From Micractinium sp. NFX-FRZ (taxonomy: Eukaryota; Chlorophyta; Trebouxiophyceae; Chlorellales; Chlorellaceae), in NCBI GenBank assembly GCA_029339195.1, contig JAPTJF010000239.1, positions 1 through 64,000 of the forward strand: 64,000 nucleotides of DNA, given 5' to 3'. Shown piece after piece: positions 1-11,665 of the stretch. A model generated the notes under the pieces. It saw only the letters and a program-made list of their open reading frames with translations, was not told where the DNA came from and did not search any database. The translations under genes and the position numbers were made by a program. Position 1 is the stretch's first letter, and the number at the start of each line of letters is the position of its first letter.

Positions 1-2062
1 CCCCCCGCCCCCCCGGCCCTCTCCCCCACCCCCGAGGCCCTCTCCCCCACCGCCCAGCCCCTCCCCCCCGCCGCCACCCCCCAAGCCCTCTCCGCCCCCG
101 CCCCCGTCACCCTCGCCGCCTCCCGCACCGTCCCCGCCTCCCCCGCCCCCCAAGCCCCCGAGCCCTAAGCCGTCCCCTCCTCCCAGGCCCCCAAGCCCCC
201 AGCCTCCCCCGCCAAGGCCCCGGCCACCGCCACCACGCCCCAGCCCTCCCCCGACCCCCCCTCCACGCGTGAGCACCGGCCAGCCAGAGCAGCCTTGCGG
301 GCAGTGGCGGGGCTTGGAGTCGCAGCGGCACTGGGCTGCGCACGGGCCAATGTGCAGAGTGGCGGGGCACAGCGCTCCTTGCAGCTGACCCGTAGAGGGC
401 TGGACTGAGCCAGGAAGGTTTCATGCGCAGCCAGCCGACACCTTGCGCTGCTTGACGGTGCCGCTCGCCAGCCTTGCCCCTCGCCAACCTGCCTCGGCTC
501 ACGTGCTCCCCGCCCTCCCTGTGCCCCCTTGATGTGCAGCCGCCCAGCCCCTCCCCTCCGCCCAGGCCTTCCCCGCCGCCCCCGCCTCCCCCGCCAAAGC
601 CCCCGGGGCCCTCCCCCCCTCCCCCGAGGCCCTCCCCTCCTCCCCCCAGGCCCTCTCCCCCTCCTCCCAGCCCCACCCCCCCGCCTCCTCCCCCCAGGCC
701 CTCTCCTCCTCCTCCCAAGCCCTCTCCTCCTCCCCCTCCTCTGCCCTCTCCGCCCCGGCCTTCCCCTCCTCCCCCCAAGCCCTCCCCTCCTCCCCCATCT
801 CCTTCACCTCCCCCATCCCCCAGCCCCCCGTCCCCCAAGCCCCCGCCCCCTCCCAAGTCTCCCAGCCCACCCCCATCCCCTCCTTCGCCGTTCCCGCCCC
901 CTCCCAAGCCCAGCCCCCCTCCCCCCAAGCCTCCCTCCCCGCCTCCTCCTCCGCCGAGGCCCTCCCCACCCCCGCCGCCTCCCCCAAACCCGAGGCCTCC
1001 GAACCCCTCTCCCCCGAACCCTCCCTCCCCACCGAGTGAGCCTCTTGGGCCGGGCCGTGTGCGGTGCATCTGCAACAGTCCTGTGCTTTCATGCAGCGCT
1101 CTGCCACACTCGCTTGACACGTGGGCTTGCAGGCAGAGGGGGGAAGTGGGTGCTGCCAGGGATGCGGCACCCAGCACCTAACAAGGGATGTGCTTTGCTC
1201 CCCCACTGCCTTGCAGAGCCCTCTCCCCCTCCCCCACCTCCTCCATCTCCCCCCGCGCCCCCCCCCCCTTCCCCCAAGCCCCCACCCCCTCCCCCCAAGC
1301 CCTCCCCTCCTCCCCCCCGGCCTCCCCCGCCTCCCCGTGAGTGAAGGCTGCTTGGTGCATCTGTCAGCACTCGGTGCACGTAACGTTTCCTGTGCTGTGT
1401 GCTTCCAAAGGGCCCCAGGTTGAGAGGCAGAAGGTGGGGTGCCCTGACAGGCTGGCTGGAAACATTGGTGGACAAAGCATGCCCCTGGGCCAGCAATGTT
1501 CAGCCAGCTGGGCAGGTGCAGTCACGGCAGCCTGACACATGCCGCGACGGCTGCGTCCCCTTGTGCCTTGCAGGTCCCGCTCCTCCTCCTCCCAAGCCCT
1601 CCCCCCCTCCCCCCAAGTGAGTTGGATCTGCTTTAGGCAGCTCTGCTCTTGCTGGTGTGTCGGATTGCATGCAGCGTGGGCTGCAGCCATCCGAGCCCTC
1701 TCTCCCCGCCACCCCACTAACCAGCACGTTCCCACCCTCTCCTCTGCGGGCCGCCAAGCCCCTCCCCGCCACCCTCTCCCCCTCCGCGCCCCCCGCCGAG
1801 GTGAGCGAGCTCGGCATTGCAGCAGCCTCCACTGCCGCTGCTCCTGGGGTGCACAGCCCCTCCTCGTGGCTGGCCCGTGGGTGTGGCGAATACCGTTTGC
1901 TGGCACATGTTGGAGGCTTTGTGAGACTTCAAAACTGCCGACAGTGTTTAGAGAGAAGGCCAGCCAACTGTGCCTCACAACCTGCCCTGCCGTGCTGCTC
2001 TGTGCTGCAGGCCCCCGAGCCCTCGCCCGCCTCCCCGCGTCGTGGGCCGCAAGAAGCTTTAA
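1..2062 (+). CDS. Ser-Pro-rich cell-wall protein (pherophorin/extensin-like), 5' truncated
   Basis: The 3' end of a gene whose start lies before the window. Exons read as 1-268, 540-1035, 1217-1336, 1574-1616, 1759-1800 and 2011-2062. All keep one frame of SPPPP, KPSPPPP and RPSPPPP repeats across GTGAGC/GTGAGT donors and CAG (one AAG) acceptors, and it ends in PPPRVVGRKKL and a TAA stop. About 340 residues are visible, almost all Pro, Ser, Lys and Arg. Such Ser-Pro rods are hydroxylated and glycosylated in the hydroxyproline-rich wall proteins of green algae (pherophorins, extensins); a wall or matrix role is inferred from that. No globular pherophorin domain or signal peptide is in view, since both would lie outside the visible part. 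The 42-nt exon with an AAG acceptor is the weakest join, but phase and the Pro motif both support it. Confidence 0.75.
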
Positions 2063-4616
2063 GCGGGCGGCATTTGCAGCCAGCGTGGCCGCGCGTGCGA
2101 CCTGCACGGCGTCCCCGCATGTTACCCGTTCTACCACAGCCTACTCTAATCTGCTAGCCAGCTGATGCCGAGCAACCATCAAGCTATCAAGGATGGTCGG
2201 CGTTGGCAGGGCACTCCCCCGGCACAGCTGCCCCTCCTTGCGGGCAGCGAAGCCCTGTGCGGCTGTTGGCTGGCGCTCGGCCGCCGCGTGGCTCCAAGCT
2301 GCACCCTTACAATTGTGGGCTGCCCCACTGCACGTGCCACGCGTGCGCCGCGTGCTGCCATCCTGTCGGCACCTGTGAAACCTCCAGAGCTGGGTGCACC
2401 TTCAATTGCACACCTGCCTCCCTCCCCCGCTACACTTTGTTGGACTGTCTCCGCTCTTTGGATTGTGCTGCTGCCACCGAGGGTGTTGGCTGCCTGATGT
2501 AATTGCACGGGGTTCCCCTCCAGGCAAGCGCTCACCCTTTCCAGAGCACACGCACAACCTCTACCCCTCGCATCTCTCCCCCCTTTTCTTCCCGCGCTTT
2601 CAACCCTGCCAGCGCACCTGCCCTGTCGTCGTCTTCTGTCGTTGTATAACAACCCTTTGCCCAGTAAGCTAAGAAGCCTGCCGACAGGCTTGCTGCCCAG
2701 CTTGGTAACACAGCATGCACCAGCCTGGGGCCAGAAAGGGTGGTGTCGGGCATGCTGCCATTCTCCTCTGCTGGCTTTGGGGAGACTGGCCCGCTTGCAT
2801 GGCACTCCTTCTTTGGTAGTGAGATGGACTGAGATGGACTGTCGCACCGGACGTGCAGGATTTGCACGGCCACACTGTTGCGCGTCAAGACTGTTGCGCG
2901 TCCTTGACGCACATCAGACATGGGCCCTCCTCACTGCACACCTGAGCCCACCCAAGGCCTCTGCAGGCAGGACGTGCGCGCTCTGGCTGCCGCCCCGTCC
3001 GCCGCTGAGCGCCCGCCCGTTCCAGCAGGGCTAGCGCCGGACCGCGGTGCGTCACACGCTGTCACAGCCCAAGCCTCATGTGCACGATTGGCACAGGACG
3101 CCCACGTGTGTGCTGCCACAGCTGTCTATTGTCCGACCCGCGGGTGGCCGTGAACGCTGGCTGGAGGGTCACTCGGGCGGCTCCGCTCCAGTCGGACAAG
3201 GCGGCGGTGGGTAGTCCACGAGTCCCGGCTGCTGTGTCAGGGCCGGCGCACCCGTCCACTCGCATTCTTTCAAGCACGAGCTCTATATTACAACGGACGA
3301 GGATGCAAGGGCGGCACATCTGCGGTCGGGCTGCGGTCAGGCGGCCAGTGGATCCATACGTACAGCCATGCGTACAGCACAGGTACAGCAGGGGGCAGAG
3401 CCTCAATTCGCGCCGGTGGCTCTGCTCCGCTCAGAGGGGCCCTCCATCACGCCACCGGTCGCAGAGGAAGCTGCATTGCGCCGCCAGCAAAGTACTCGAC
3501 GCTCTCGTACTGCCAGCATCGGGATCACTGGGACCACTGGCCATTGGCGCCAGTGGACAAACAAGGCGGGCCACTGGCGCACACATGCACAGCAGACTCG
3601 TGGATGCGGTGGGGAGAAGGCGACAGGCCCCGAACGAGACCCGCCATGGTGCCTGCAGAGGCGGTGCGGCGGCGGCGGTGGCCAGGGCTACGAGCCATGC
3701 CGCCCCTCTCTCCCCCCTGCCCATCCGTGCCAAATCGAGCAGCCCTTTGCCTTGCGCTCATACACTATGAGCGCACGAAGAGTCGTGGGGGCGATCAGTT
3801 GAAGGGCAGAGGCAGGTGCGCTGCTGCCGCCCAGCACAGCACAGCGGTGCTCATGCCCGTCTGGCTTGCCACCCTGGCTGCCTGGCGAGCAAGTGCTGCG
3901 AAAGGTGCTGGTGTACAGAGGCAAGAGTACATTTGACGCTGCTGTTATGGAGATGGCATGTGGTGCCGGTGTGGCAACGGCACAGCATGGAAGTGTGATG
4001 CGCGGGGAATGAAGTCGAACAGAGTGACATGAGCAGGCAGCAGGCGCAGTGCAGGGCGGACGTGGGCAGGGCGGGAGTGGGCGGCGGAGGGCGGAAGGGG
4101 GGCAGAAGTGGGCAGGGCGGAGAGGGCGGAAGGGCAGGGCAGCCGGGAGCGACTTGCCACGGGAGCCATGCGCTCTACTGAGCATACTGACACGCCACGC
4201 CTGCAGTTCTCCGGTCTGAGATCGATGCTGCTGTGAGAACGCTGGGCACAAACACAAAATTGGGTAGAGGCACAAGGAGGGGCATCCTGGCGACGAGGGA
4301 ACATGCACCCAGCAGTGCTTCTGGGATCCCATAACAGGGCACCGGAGGGCGGCGAGGCAGCTTTGGGGCACACGCAGCGCACGTGCAGCTCCCCGAGTGG
4401 GGGCCCGCGGGACAGGGGTGGAGAGAGAAGGACAGGGTACAGCCATGGCGGGCCGTGACGGGCGCGGGAGGGAACATGAGGCACGCCAGCGGGGCGGGCA
4501 AGGCGCGCGCCCAGGCAACGTTGCTGAGGGAGCAGGCCAAGTGAACAGCAGCAGTTGAGGCTTGCACACACAGAAAGAGGGTGGTACAGGACAGGACCAG
4601 GGCTGCAGAATGCTCA
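2063..4616. other. Intergenic / 3' UTRs between convergent genes
   Basis: No supported gene. The left part is the 3' UTR of the Ser-Pro gene. The right part probably holds the 3' UTR of the minus-strand ankyrin gene, for which the nearest minus-strand TGTAA (TTACA on plus) is at 3288-3292, about 1.3 kb beyond its stop. Purine-rich GGGCAGGGCGGA-type imperfect repeats lie at about 4060-4140. Open frames here have no recognisable family and no exon phasing. Confidence 0.5.
2498..2502 (+). terminator. Candidate polyadenylation signal TGTAA
   Basis: TGTAA lies about 435 nt after the TAA of the Ser-Pro-rich gene. TGTAA is the usual green-algal polyadenylation signal in place of AATAAA, so the transcript probably ends near 2515. 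Seen by motif only. Confidence 0.4.
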
Positions 4617-7600
4617 TCATACCCATGCGGAGATCGGGTAGGCGGCCCGTTGGATGATGTGCAGCAGCAGCTCCTGAGGCAGAGCCGCCACCGCCGGCCG
4701 CAGCGGCGGTGGCTCGGAGCCGCTTGCCGCCTCTCCTGCTGGGGCCCCCGGCTGTGCTGCATGATCAGGGGCAGCCTGTGAGGGAGCCGACTTGAGGCCC
4801 CTCCGCTTGCCCTTGCACGCCTGCCGTGGCTTGGGGGCGGGGGCGGGCTGGCCGGGCGCTGCGCCCCCGCGCTGCTGCGCCAGCTCCAGTCGCGCGCGCT
4901 TTGCCCCGCGCGTCAGCACGCCGGCGGCATTGCTGGCGCCGGCAGCCGCTGTTGCTGTCGCTGCTGCTGCTGCTGCTGCTCCTGGGCCCGCCAGCCGCCC
5001 AACGTGATGCACCAGCAGCAGCTGCTGCACAGCTGCCCGGAAGCGGGGCGGCCACTGCCGGTGGCGCTGCCAGCTCCAGGGCTCTTGCTTGGCTGCCAGC
5101 CAGGTGTACCTGCAGGAGGGGCAGGGCAGTACAGGGGCGGCAGTACAGCGGCGGCAGCTCAGGGCGGCAGTACAGAGGCACGTGCGCCGGACAGCGGCGC
5201 GCCTTTGAGCAGCGGCGCTCGCGGCGTGGCGGCCCCACTGCGCAGGGAGGGCCGGCGACCGCAGCGCTGCAAAGCCTGCGTCGCTGCCTGCCTGCCTGTA
5301 CATATGATGTATGTGTAACATTCTCACAAAATCAAACTGCACCTCCTGAGCTCCCGGCAGTGTCCCGCCCGCATCCCACCCACCCGCGCCAGCCTGTCCC
5401 GCCCTGCCCGTGCTCTGCGCACCTCTTCCACCCCTGCAGACGCCCAGCCTGTGTCTGGACCACCCGACAGCCATGCCCTGGTGCTTTGCAAAGAAAAGAA
5501 GAAAGACAGAAAAGGCAGAGTAGAGAACAAGTCGCACGCACCTGTTCACCCCCGCCAAGTCGAATGCGGCTGGCCGGTCTGTGGTTGGGTCGTAATCAGC
5601 CACCAGACGCCCCTGCAAATCAATCCAGCCGTTGTGTACGATGGCCTGCACAACAGGAGGCGGGAAATCAACCGGGAGGGGGGCAGAGATGAAGAGGTGC
5701 CGCGACCACGGGTGTACATGCAGACCATTCACGGCCGCCGGCGAGCCATGGTGCTGTTGTTGTGGTCGGGCGTCAGGGGTATATATAGTATAGAATAGTG
5801 CATATATATAGTATAGTGTATAGTATAGCCGACACCCTGCCTGTCACGCCGGCTTCACAACCCTCCCGGCCCCCTGCCAGCCGGTGCTCGGGCTGCAGCA
5901 GCCCTGCGCCATACGCCACCCTTACAGGGCAGGGCGGCAGAGCAAGGCACCAAGGGGGGCGTGGGGGGGCAGGGCGGGAGAGGGAGGGCGGTAGCCTGCC
6001 GCTGCCAGTGTCCGCATCCTGCGCAAAGGCAGCAGTACAACGAAGGCAGCAGTACAGCAGTACAGCGCACCTGTGGGTACCGTGTGGGGCGGTACCCTGC
6101 CTCTGCCAGCGCCTCAACCATGTGCAGGCTGTCTGCCGTGTGGCGGGGCATGTCAATCCGGTAGCAGTAGCGCAGCTGCAGGGCAGAGCAGGGGCATGTT
6201 GCATGAGCAGGTTGGCAGGGTAGCAGCGGTGCAGCTGCCTGGGAGGGTGGGTCAGTCATGTCGGCTCGGTAGCAGGAGGTGCAGGCGGATTTGAAAAGAG
6301 CCAGGGCAGGCGGCCGTGGGGCAAGCGGCTGGCACTTGGAAGACAAGGCCCGGCGCTGTCCAGATTTGTGCTGCGTGGCAGAGTGACATCGAGACGGGAG
6401 CGAGGCAAGGGCAGGGGAGGGGCAGGGGAGGGGCCGGCAGGCAGGCGGACAGGCCCCAACCACAGCAGCAGCCAGGCACCACTCACCCCCAATGCTGTGC
6501 TGTTTGCCTGCATGCCTCACGTATCCCACCGCCAAACAGGCAGCACACCACAAAGCAGCAGGCAGCACGCGCGTGTATGTGATGCATGAATGTGGGGAGT
6601 CAGCAGGGCTCACCCGGAATGCTGTGTCCCGCAGCAGCCTCAGCATGACGCACAGCTCGCCGCCGCGGCTGTGCGCCCCGCCGATGTGCACCGGATCGTC
6701 ACTCATCAACACAGGCGGCCGGCCGCGGGCCAGCAGCAGGCGCAGGCCCTGCGGGGGGAAGAGGTTCAGCAGGGGCAGGCGTAAAGGTGGGCTGACGGTC
6801 GGCGGCAGGCGCCCAGTCAGCAGGCAACTGTCGGCAGCGCACTCGCGCATGCTGCTTGTGAGCTGCCTCTAGGGATAAGGCGGGGCTTGGCTTGGCAAGT
6901 GCAACACGGCCCCCAGGAAATCCACGCCGCCAGGGGCGCCTGGACAACTGATCCCCGACGCCTACCACGCCTTCCCGACATGGCCTCCCTTCCGCCTGCC
7001 GGCCCGCGCTTGCACTCTTTGCATGCTGTTGGCGTGGTGCATGGCCTTGAGACCGATGCTGCCCCTATTAAAGACGGAAGGCAGGCAGCCCAGGAAAACA
7101 ACAGCAACAAAAGGGGAGCCGAAAGGTCCAACAAAAGGGTACCCCGTGGGTCAGCTCACCTTGAGACTGCGCGTGTCTGTGGCGTGGTGCAGGGCCTTGA
7201 GAGTCACCCCTCCCCCGTGGGAGCACAGCACATCCAGCACCTCCTCGTGCCCGTGCACAGCGGCCACCGCCACGTGGGGGTGCCCCTGCAGAGAGCACAG
7301 CAGGGAGCAGGGGGGCAGGGAGCAAGAAGGTGGGGCGGGTGGTGCACCGCAGACTGCGGCAGGTGCCAGCGCCACGTACAAACGTTCCTGTGGAGGCCCA
7401 CAGGAGGGGGGAGGCCCAGCAGGGCAGCAGGCAGGCGAGGCAAGCGAGGTGTTGTTCGCCGCCTTCATTCCCACCGCCACCCCAGCACCGCTCCTAAACG
7501 AAAGCACAACACGAGGCAGAACCCGCACCTGGCTGCTGGTCCTAGCCCCTGCGCTTTGGCTGCTGCCCCGTGTGCACCCCCCAATCAACACCCCAGCCCC

Positions 7601-10529
7601 ACTTGAGAACCAACCAAAGCACAATGCCTGGCCAGCGCCCCCCACCTGGCTGTTGTTGCCGCCGGCGTCGGGGCGCAGGCCGCTGTGCAGTATGCGCAGC
7701 ACCAGGCGCGTGTCACCAGACACGATGGCTAGGGAGAGGATGCGGTTGACTGAGTGGGCTGGGTACTCCGCCTCCGCTGCAGGGGGGAGGAAGAAAGCAG
7801 CGGGTTGGCAGCGGGAGGGAGACCAACAATGGGGGCATGGAAGGGAGAGGCGGGCGGGCAGGCAGGTGTGTGTCTGTACATAGAACTGCCAGGGAGGGAA
7901 TGCGAGCCCAGAGGGGGGTGGCCCGATGGCCCTGCAAGCGCCCTATGTGTGTGCAGGCGTGTTGGCGGGGGATAGGGCCGGCTGGGCGAGTGTGTGTAGG
8001 GGCCAGGAGGCAGCAATGCGGTTGGGCGGCAGGGGCGGGGAGGCGCCAGGCAGGCCGAGCGCGACGGTAAGTCGGCAGCCAGCGCAGTGGGCACAGCGGA
8101 GATGCACCTGAGGTGGCAGCCAGGAAGAAGTCAAAGGCCGGCCAGTGCTTGGCAACAAGTGCAGCCTGCAGGGCAGGGCAGGGGCGTGGCGGGTGCCGCT
8201 GGTGCCATTCTTCAAGCAACCTTATTGTTGACTTCGGATGGGGTGCAATTGGATGCGCCTCGCACCTAGCGCATACCCACGCACAGGGCACCCAAGCCAG
8301 CGGCTGCCACAACAGCATGCCAGCATGCCAGGCCTGCAGGCGCCACATCAGCGAGTGCCACATCAGCGCACCTGCAGCACGTCCACATGCTTCTCAGGTG
8401 TCAGCTCCAGGCCCTGGCCCGGTCCTAGTCCCAAATCGGGCGGCCCCGGTTGCGCCCCCACTGCCACCGCTGCCGCTGCCGCCTGCTGTGCCGCTGCCAC
8501 CGGCGCAGCAGCAGCGGCCGCCGCCGCCGCCGCCGCCGCCCCTTGCGCTGCGTCGCCTGCAGCGGCACCGCTGCCACCGCTGCCGGCAGCACCAGCGCCA
8601 CTGCTGCTGGGGCCGGCCTCCGCGGGTGCGTTGCTGCTGCTGCTGTGCATGCTGGGCCCGCCACCAAACCGCAGCAGCACTCGGTCCAGCAGGAGCTGCT
8701 GGATAGCAGGCGGGCAGTGCGGGCTGCAGGCAGGTTGGTGGGCAGGCAAATGGGGGCGGCAAGATGGCAGGTTGGTAGGCAGGCGTAACACAGGTGGTCC
8801 AGCGCATCATGTGATCTGCCCTGGAGGCCGCTGCCACTGCAGGGCAGCCGGGGTGCCCAACTTTGGCTGCATCGCCCATTTGAGCACCAGGTGGCATCAC
8901 CGCTCCCTACACAGGTGTCACTGGCCCATGTGCCTCGACACGCCTTCGCCACAACAGCCCGCCCATGACGAAAAAAGACGAGCCCGCCGGAGCACCAGGG
9001 AGCCAATCCCATGGGACACACCACAGCCCGCCTGAGCACCAGGCAAGCCCACCTGAGCGCCAGGGACATGGTCCCCTGAAAACACACCACCCCCACCAGA
9101 GCACCAGGGAGCCAATCCCATGAAAACACAGCCCGCCCACCTGAGCACCAGGGGGCCAATGCCATGACAAGAAACAACAGCAAGCCCACCCAAGCACCAG
9201 GGGGCCACGCTCCCATGTATGAACAGCCCGCCTGAGCACCAGGGAGCCTGTTCCCTGAGAAAGCCCGGCTGAGCACCAGGCAGCAGCCCACCTGAGCACC
9301 AGGGAGCCAATGCCATGGAAGTCGGCGCACAGCGGGTCCGCCCCCGCCTCCAGCAGCGAGTCGATGATGGCCTGGGAGCGCTTGGGGCGGCAGTCCAGGA
9401 AGTAGCAGGCAATTGCCAGCGCGGTGCGGCCCTGCACACGGGTGGGCAGGCATCGAGTTGCAAGGGTACAGGGTGGGCCCAGCAAAGGTGCGGCCCTGCC
9501 TGCACAGAGCATGAACAAGAAGGAAGACGACAACGCAGAGGGAGGTGTGGTGGGTTGAGAGGCGGGGTGGTTGTGGGGCGAGAGCCGGCAAGCTGCGCCT
9601 GGTTGTGTGGAGCAAAGCCACAAGAGGCACAGGTGCCAGGAATTGAGCTGTTCTGAGGTACCAAGCCAACCTGGCCCGCCCCGCCCCGCCCCGCTCCCCC
9701 ACAGGGCCCCCAGGCATCCCGCTGCGCCCCGCCCAGCCAGGCAACCCGCTTGCCTCCAGGCAGGGTGTCTCCGGATTTGCGCCAGCGGCTAGCAGCGCGT
9801 GCACAGTGGCCGAGTGGCCCAGCCAGGCAGCGATGTGGAGGGGGGTCACACCTGCAAGCGGGCGGGCGGGCGGGCAGGCAGCAGGCGGGCGCGAATGGGT
9901 AGGAGCAGGTGGGAGCAGGCAGGGTCAGGTGGGTCAGATGCAGGAGGGTGGGTGTGCAGCACGGTGGGCCTCAACGGAGGGTGGGGCGCGAGTCCTGGGG
10001 GGCCCTTGGATGGGCGGCCGGCAGCCGAGAAGTGTGAGTGTATCGGCGCACGGGCGGGAGTGGGCTGTCCCTTTGGCACCCATGCACAATGCAACAAGGC
10101 GGCACCCCTGATGGAGAGGGGAAGGGGCTTGCCCCGCTTTGGATGTGTCAAGTAGATGTGTAAACTATTAGATGTGTTGATTATAGTAGAAGACTCACCC
10201 CTGAAGACGGCGCAGAGCTTGGAGGAGGGCAGCCTGCCCTGGGAGCGGTCCCTGAGGAACTGGCGCAGGTTGAAGGCCGCCGGCCCGTCCAGCGCGTCGA
10301 TTTGCTGGTCAGGGCTCAGCCCAGCTGCCGCCAGGGGGGCCACCATGCGGTGCGCGTCCACCAGCGCGGCGGCGTGGAGGCCGCAGAAGCCAGAGGGGCC
10401 AAAGAGGGCGGCCCGGGCGGGGTCCCGCGCCAGCAGCACTTTGGCGCGGCTGGGGTTGGAGCACAGCAGGGCGTCCAGCAGTCCCAACGGGTCCTGTGCG
10501 GGCTGGCAGGCGCTGCGCGTGGTCACCAT
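4617..10529 (-). CDS. Ankyrin-repeat protein with C-terminal F-box/SOCS-like helix
   Basis: Minus-strand gene of about 679 residues. Exons (high to low): 10529-10199, 9851-9754, 9431-about 9300, about 8698-8372, 8165-8108, 7776-7646, 7285-7160, 6748-6614, 6175-6071, 5645-5542, 5109-4617. Ankyrin motifs are clear: TPLHIAAWLGH, LLAAGANPE, GRTALAIACY, SLLEAGADP, ALVAKHWPAFDFF, LRILHSGLRPD and GHPHVAVAAVHGHEEVLDVL. Exon 4 has a long Ala tract. The C terminus, LPQELLLHIIQRAAYPISAW, resembles an F-box or SOCS-box helix, which would suggest an adaptor for a cullin ubiquitin ligase; that is inference. Exon 2 uses a GC donor (GAG|GCAAGC), supported because phase and the ankyrin consensus continue into GRTALAIA. 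The exon 3 donor is uncertain because its boundary sequence is repeated many times in the intron (8880-9318). Starts upstream of MVTTRSAC are possible. Confidence 0.75.
8880..9318 (-). repeat. Intronic minisatellite made of copies of an exon-donor boundary
   Basis: About nine to ten imperfect copies of a unit read on plus as GAGCACCAGGGAGCCAATG (minus: CATTGGCTCCCTGGTGCTC), spaced about 40-55 nt, often preceded by GCCCACCT or GCCCGCCT (the donor AGGTGGGC on minus). The copy at the right edge is the real end of ankyrin exon 3, encoding FHGIGSL; the rest lie inside the intron. Each unit therefore carries a potential 5' splice site. Confidence 0.8.
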
Positions 10530-11665
10530 GGCGGGTGCTGCACCCAAGTGACGCTGCGGAGCGCAAGGGCGGGGGGCGCGGGGCGGGCGGCAGCGTTGCG
10601 AATGCACGTGCGGCGGCGGCAGGGTGGAGGCCCGGCGTGGGAGGCAGGGACGCTGCCGCCTCAATTCCGCCCGGCGCTCGTCTCGACAGCCGCCCAGGCT
10701 CACTGCAGTGGGCTGGCAGAGGGCCGGGGGCTGCACAAGCCAGAGGCCCACAGCCAAAAGGCCACCTCACCGACAGCCGCTGTGGCGGGACCAGACGTGG
10801 CGCTGCCGGTGCTCAGGGGTGAATGTGCTCAAAACTGGCACATGGCCAGCCGGTAGGCTGGGAGCGGCAGGTATCGCGCGCTTTGGCCAAGTCTCGGAGA
10901 AGACCCGTTGCCGTCCTCAGGAAGCCGATCGGCGATGTGACACTGTGCTGGACACACAGCAGTGCAGCAGAAGCCCCGGCAAGGCAGCAGGGCAAGAGGA
11001 TGGCAGCCCAGCGGTGCCCCACTGGCGCCCTGCCAGGAGTGCGTGGCGTTGTGCTTCATTTCAGGGCGGAGGAGGCGTAGAGCTATGAGGTGCATCCCCC
11101 ATGTGTGTACAGGTCTTCCAACGGATGCCAAGAGCTGATGGTGGCATGGACAAATTCAGCAGGCCTCATGGGCATGCTGCGTTGGCGGCGCCCAGCTGTG
11201 CGCTGCGTTGGTGAATTAGGGGACCAAGGCTTTGGTGCTCATTGGCGCCAGGGCGACTGTCGCACTCATGTTGGAAGCACTTGCAATAGTTGCTTAATCA
11301 TTGCTAGGCTGTTGTTGACTGGGCGGCTGCTGGGCTGTGGGACACGCTCTCTAGGGGTTGCCTGCTACGGTAGTGCCCTGCTACCCGTGTTGCCGCGCCA
11401 CAGGCAGAGGCACTCTGCTTGCAGCGCGCCTCAGCCTGCATTGGAGCTGCTGTGCCACACAGTGCATCATCAATAAACAGCTATCTTCCTAAAAACTTGG
11501 CCAGCAAGTCTCGACTGCCGCTGCATCCTGCCTGCCCCGCCGCCGCCGCCACTGCAGGCACCCATTTCACGTTGCTCTATTTCGCCATTCTTGCTCGCTA
11601 TCGGCTTGGGCTGTGTTCAGGACTCTACGCTCTTGCTGCCAGCTTTGTGGGGCCCTTTATCAGAC
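10530..11665. promoter_or_regulatory. Divergent intergenic region, ankyrin gene (-) and RRM gene (+)
   Basis: 1.1 kb with no supported gene. It must hold the promoters and 5' UTRs of the two divergent genes. No TATA box or other motif stands out. Confidence 0.4.

Noticed and set aside
107..1177. 356-residue Gly-rich frame on minus
   Set aside because: Exact antisense of the Ser-Pro repeats; the plus strand has phased exons and a sensible stop.
5110..5540. Coding exon VQFDFVRMLHIHHMYRQ in the ankyrin gene
   Set aside because: In frame with neighbours, but phase and splice sites join 5542 directly to 5109; the stretch is intron.
8880..9318. CRISPR-like repeat array
   Set aside because: Units are imperfect, spacers are also repetitive, and it lies in a eukaryotic intron.
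8425..9849. 474-residue minus frame
   Set aside because: Open only because it runs through ankyrin exon 2, introns and the minisatellite in one frame; conserved motifs switch frame at splice sites.
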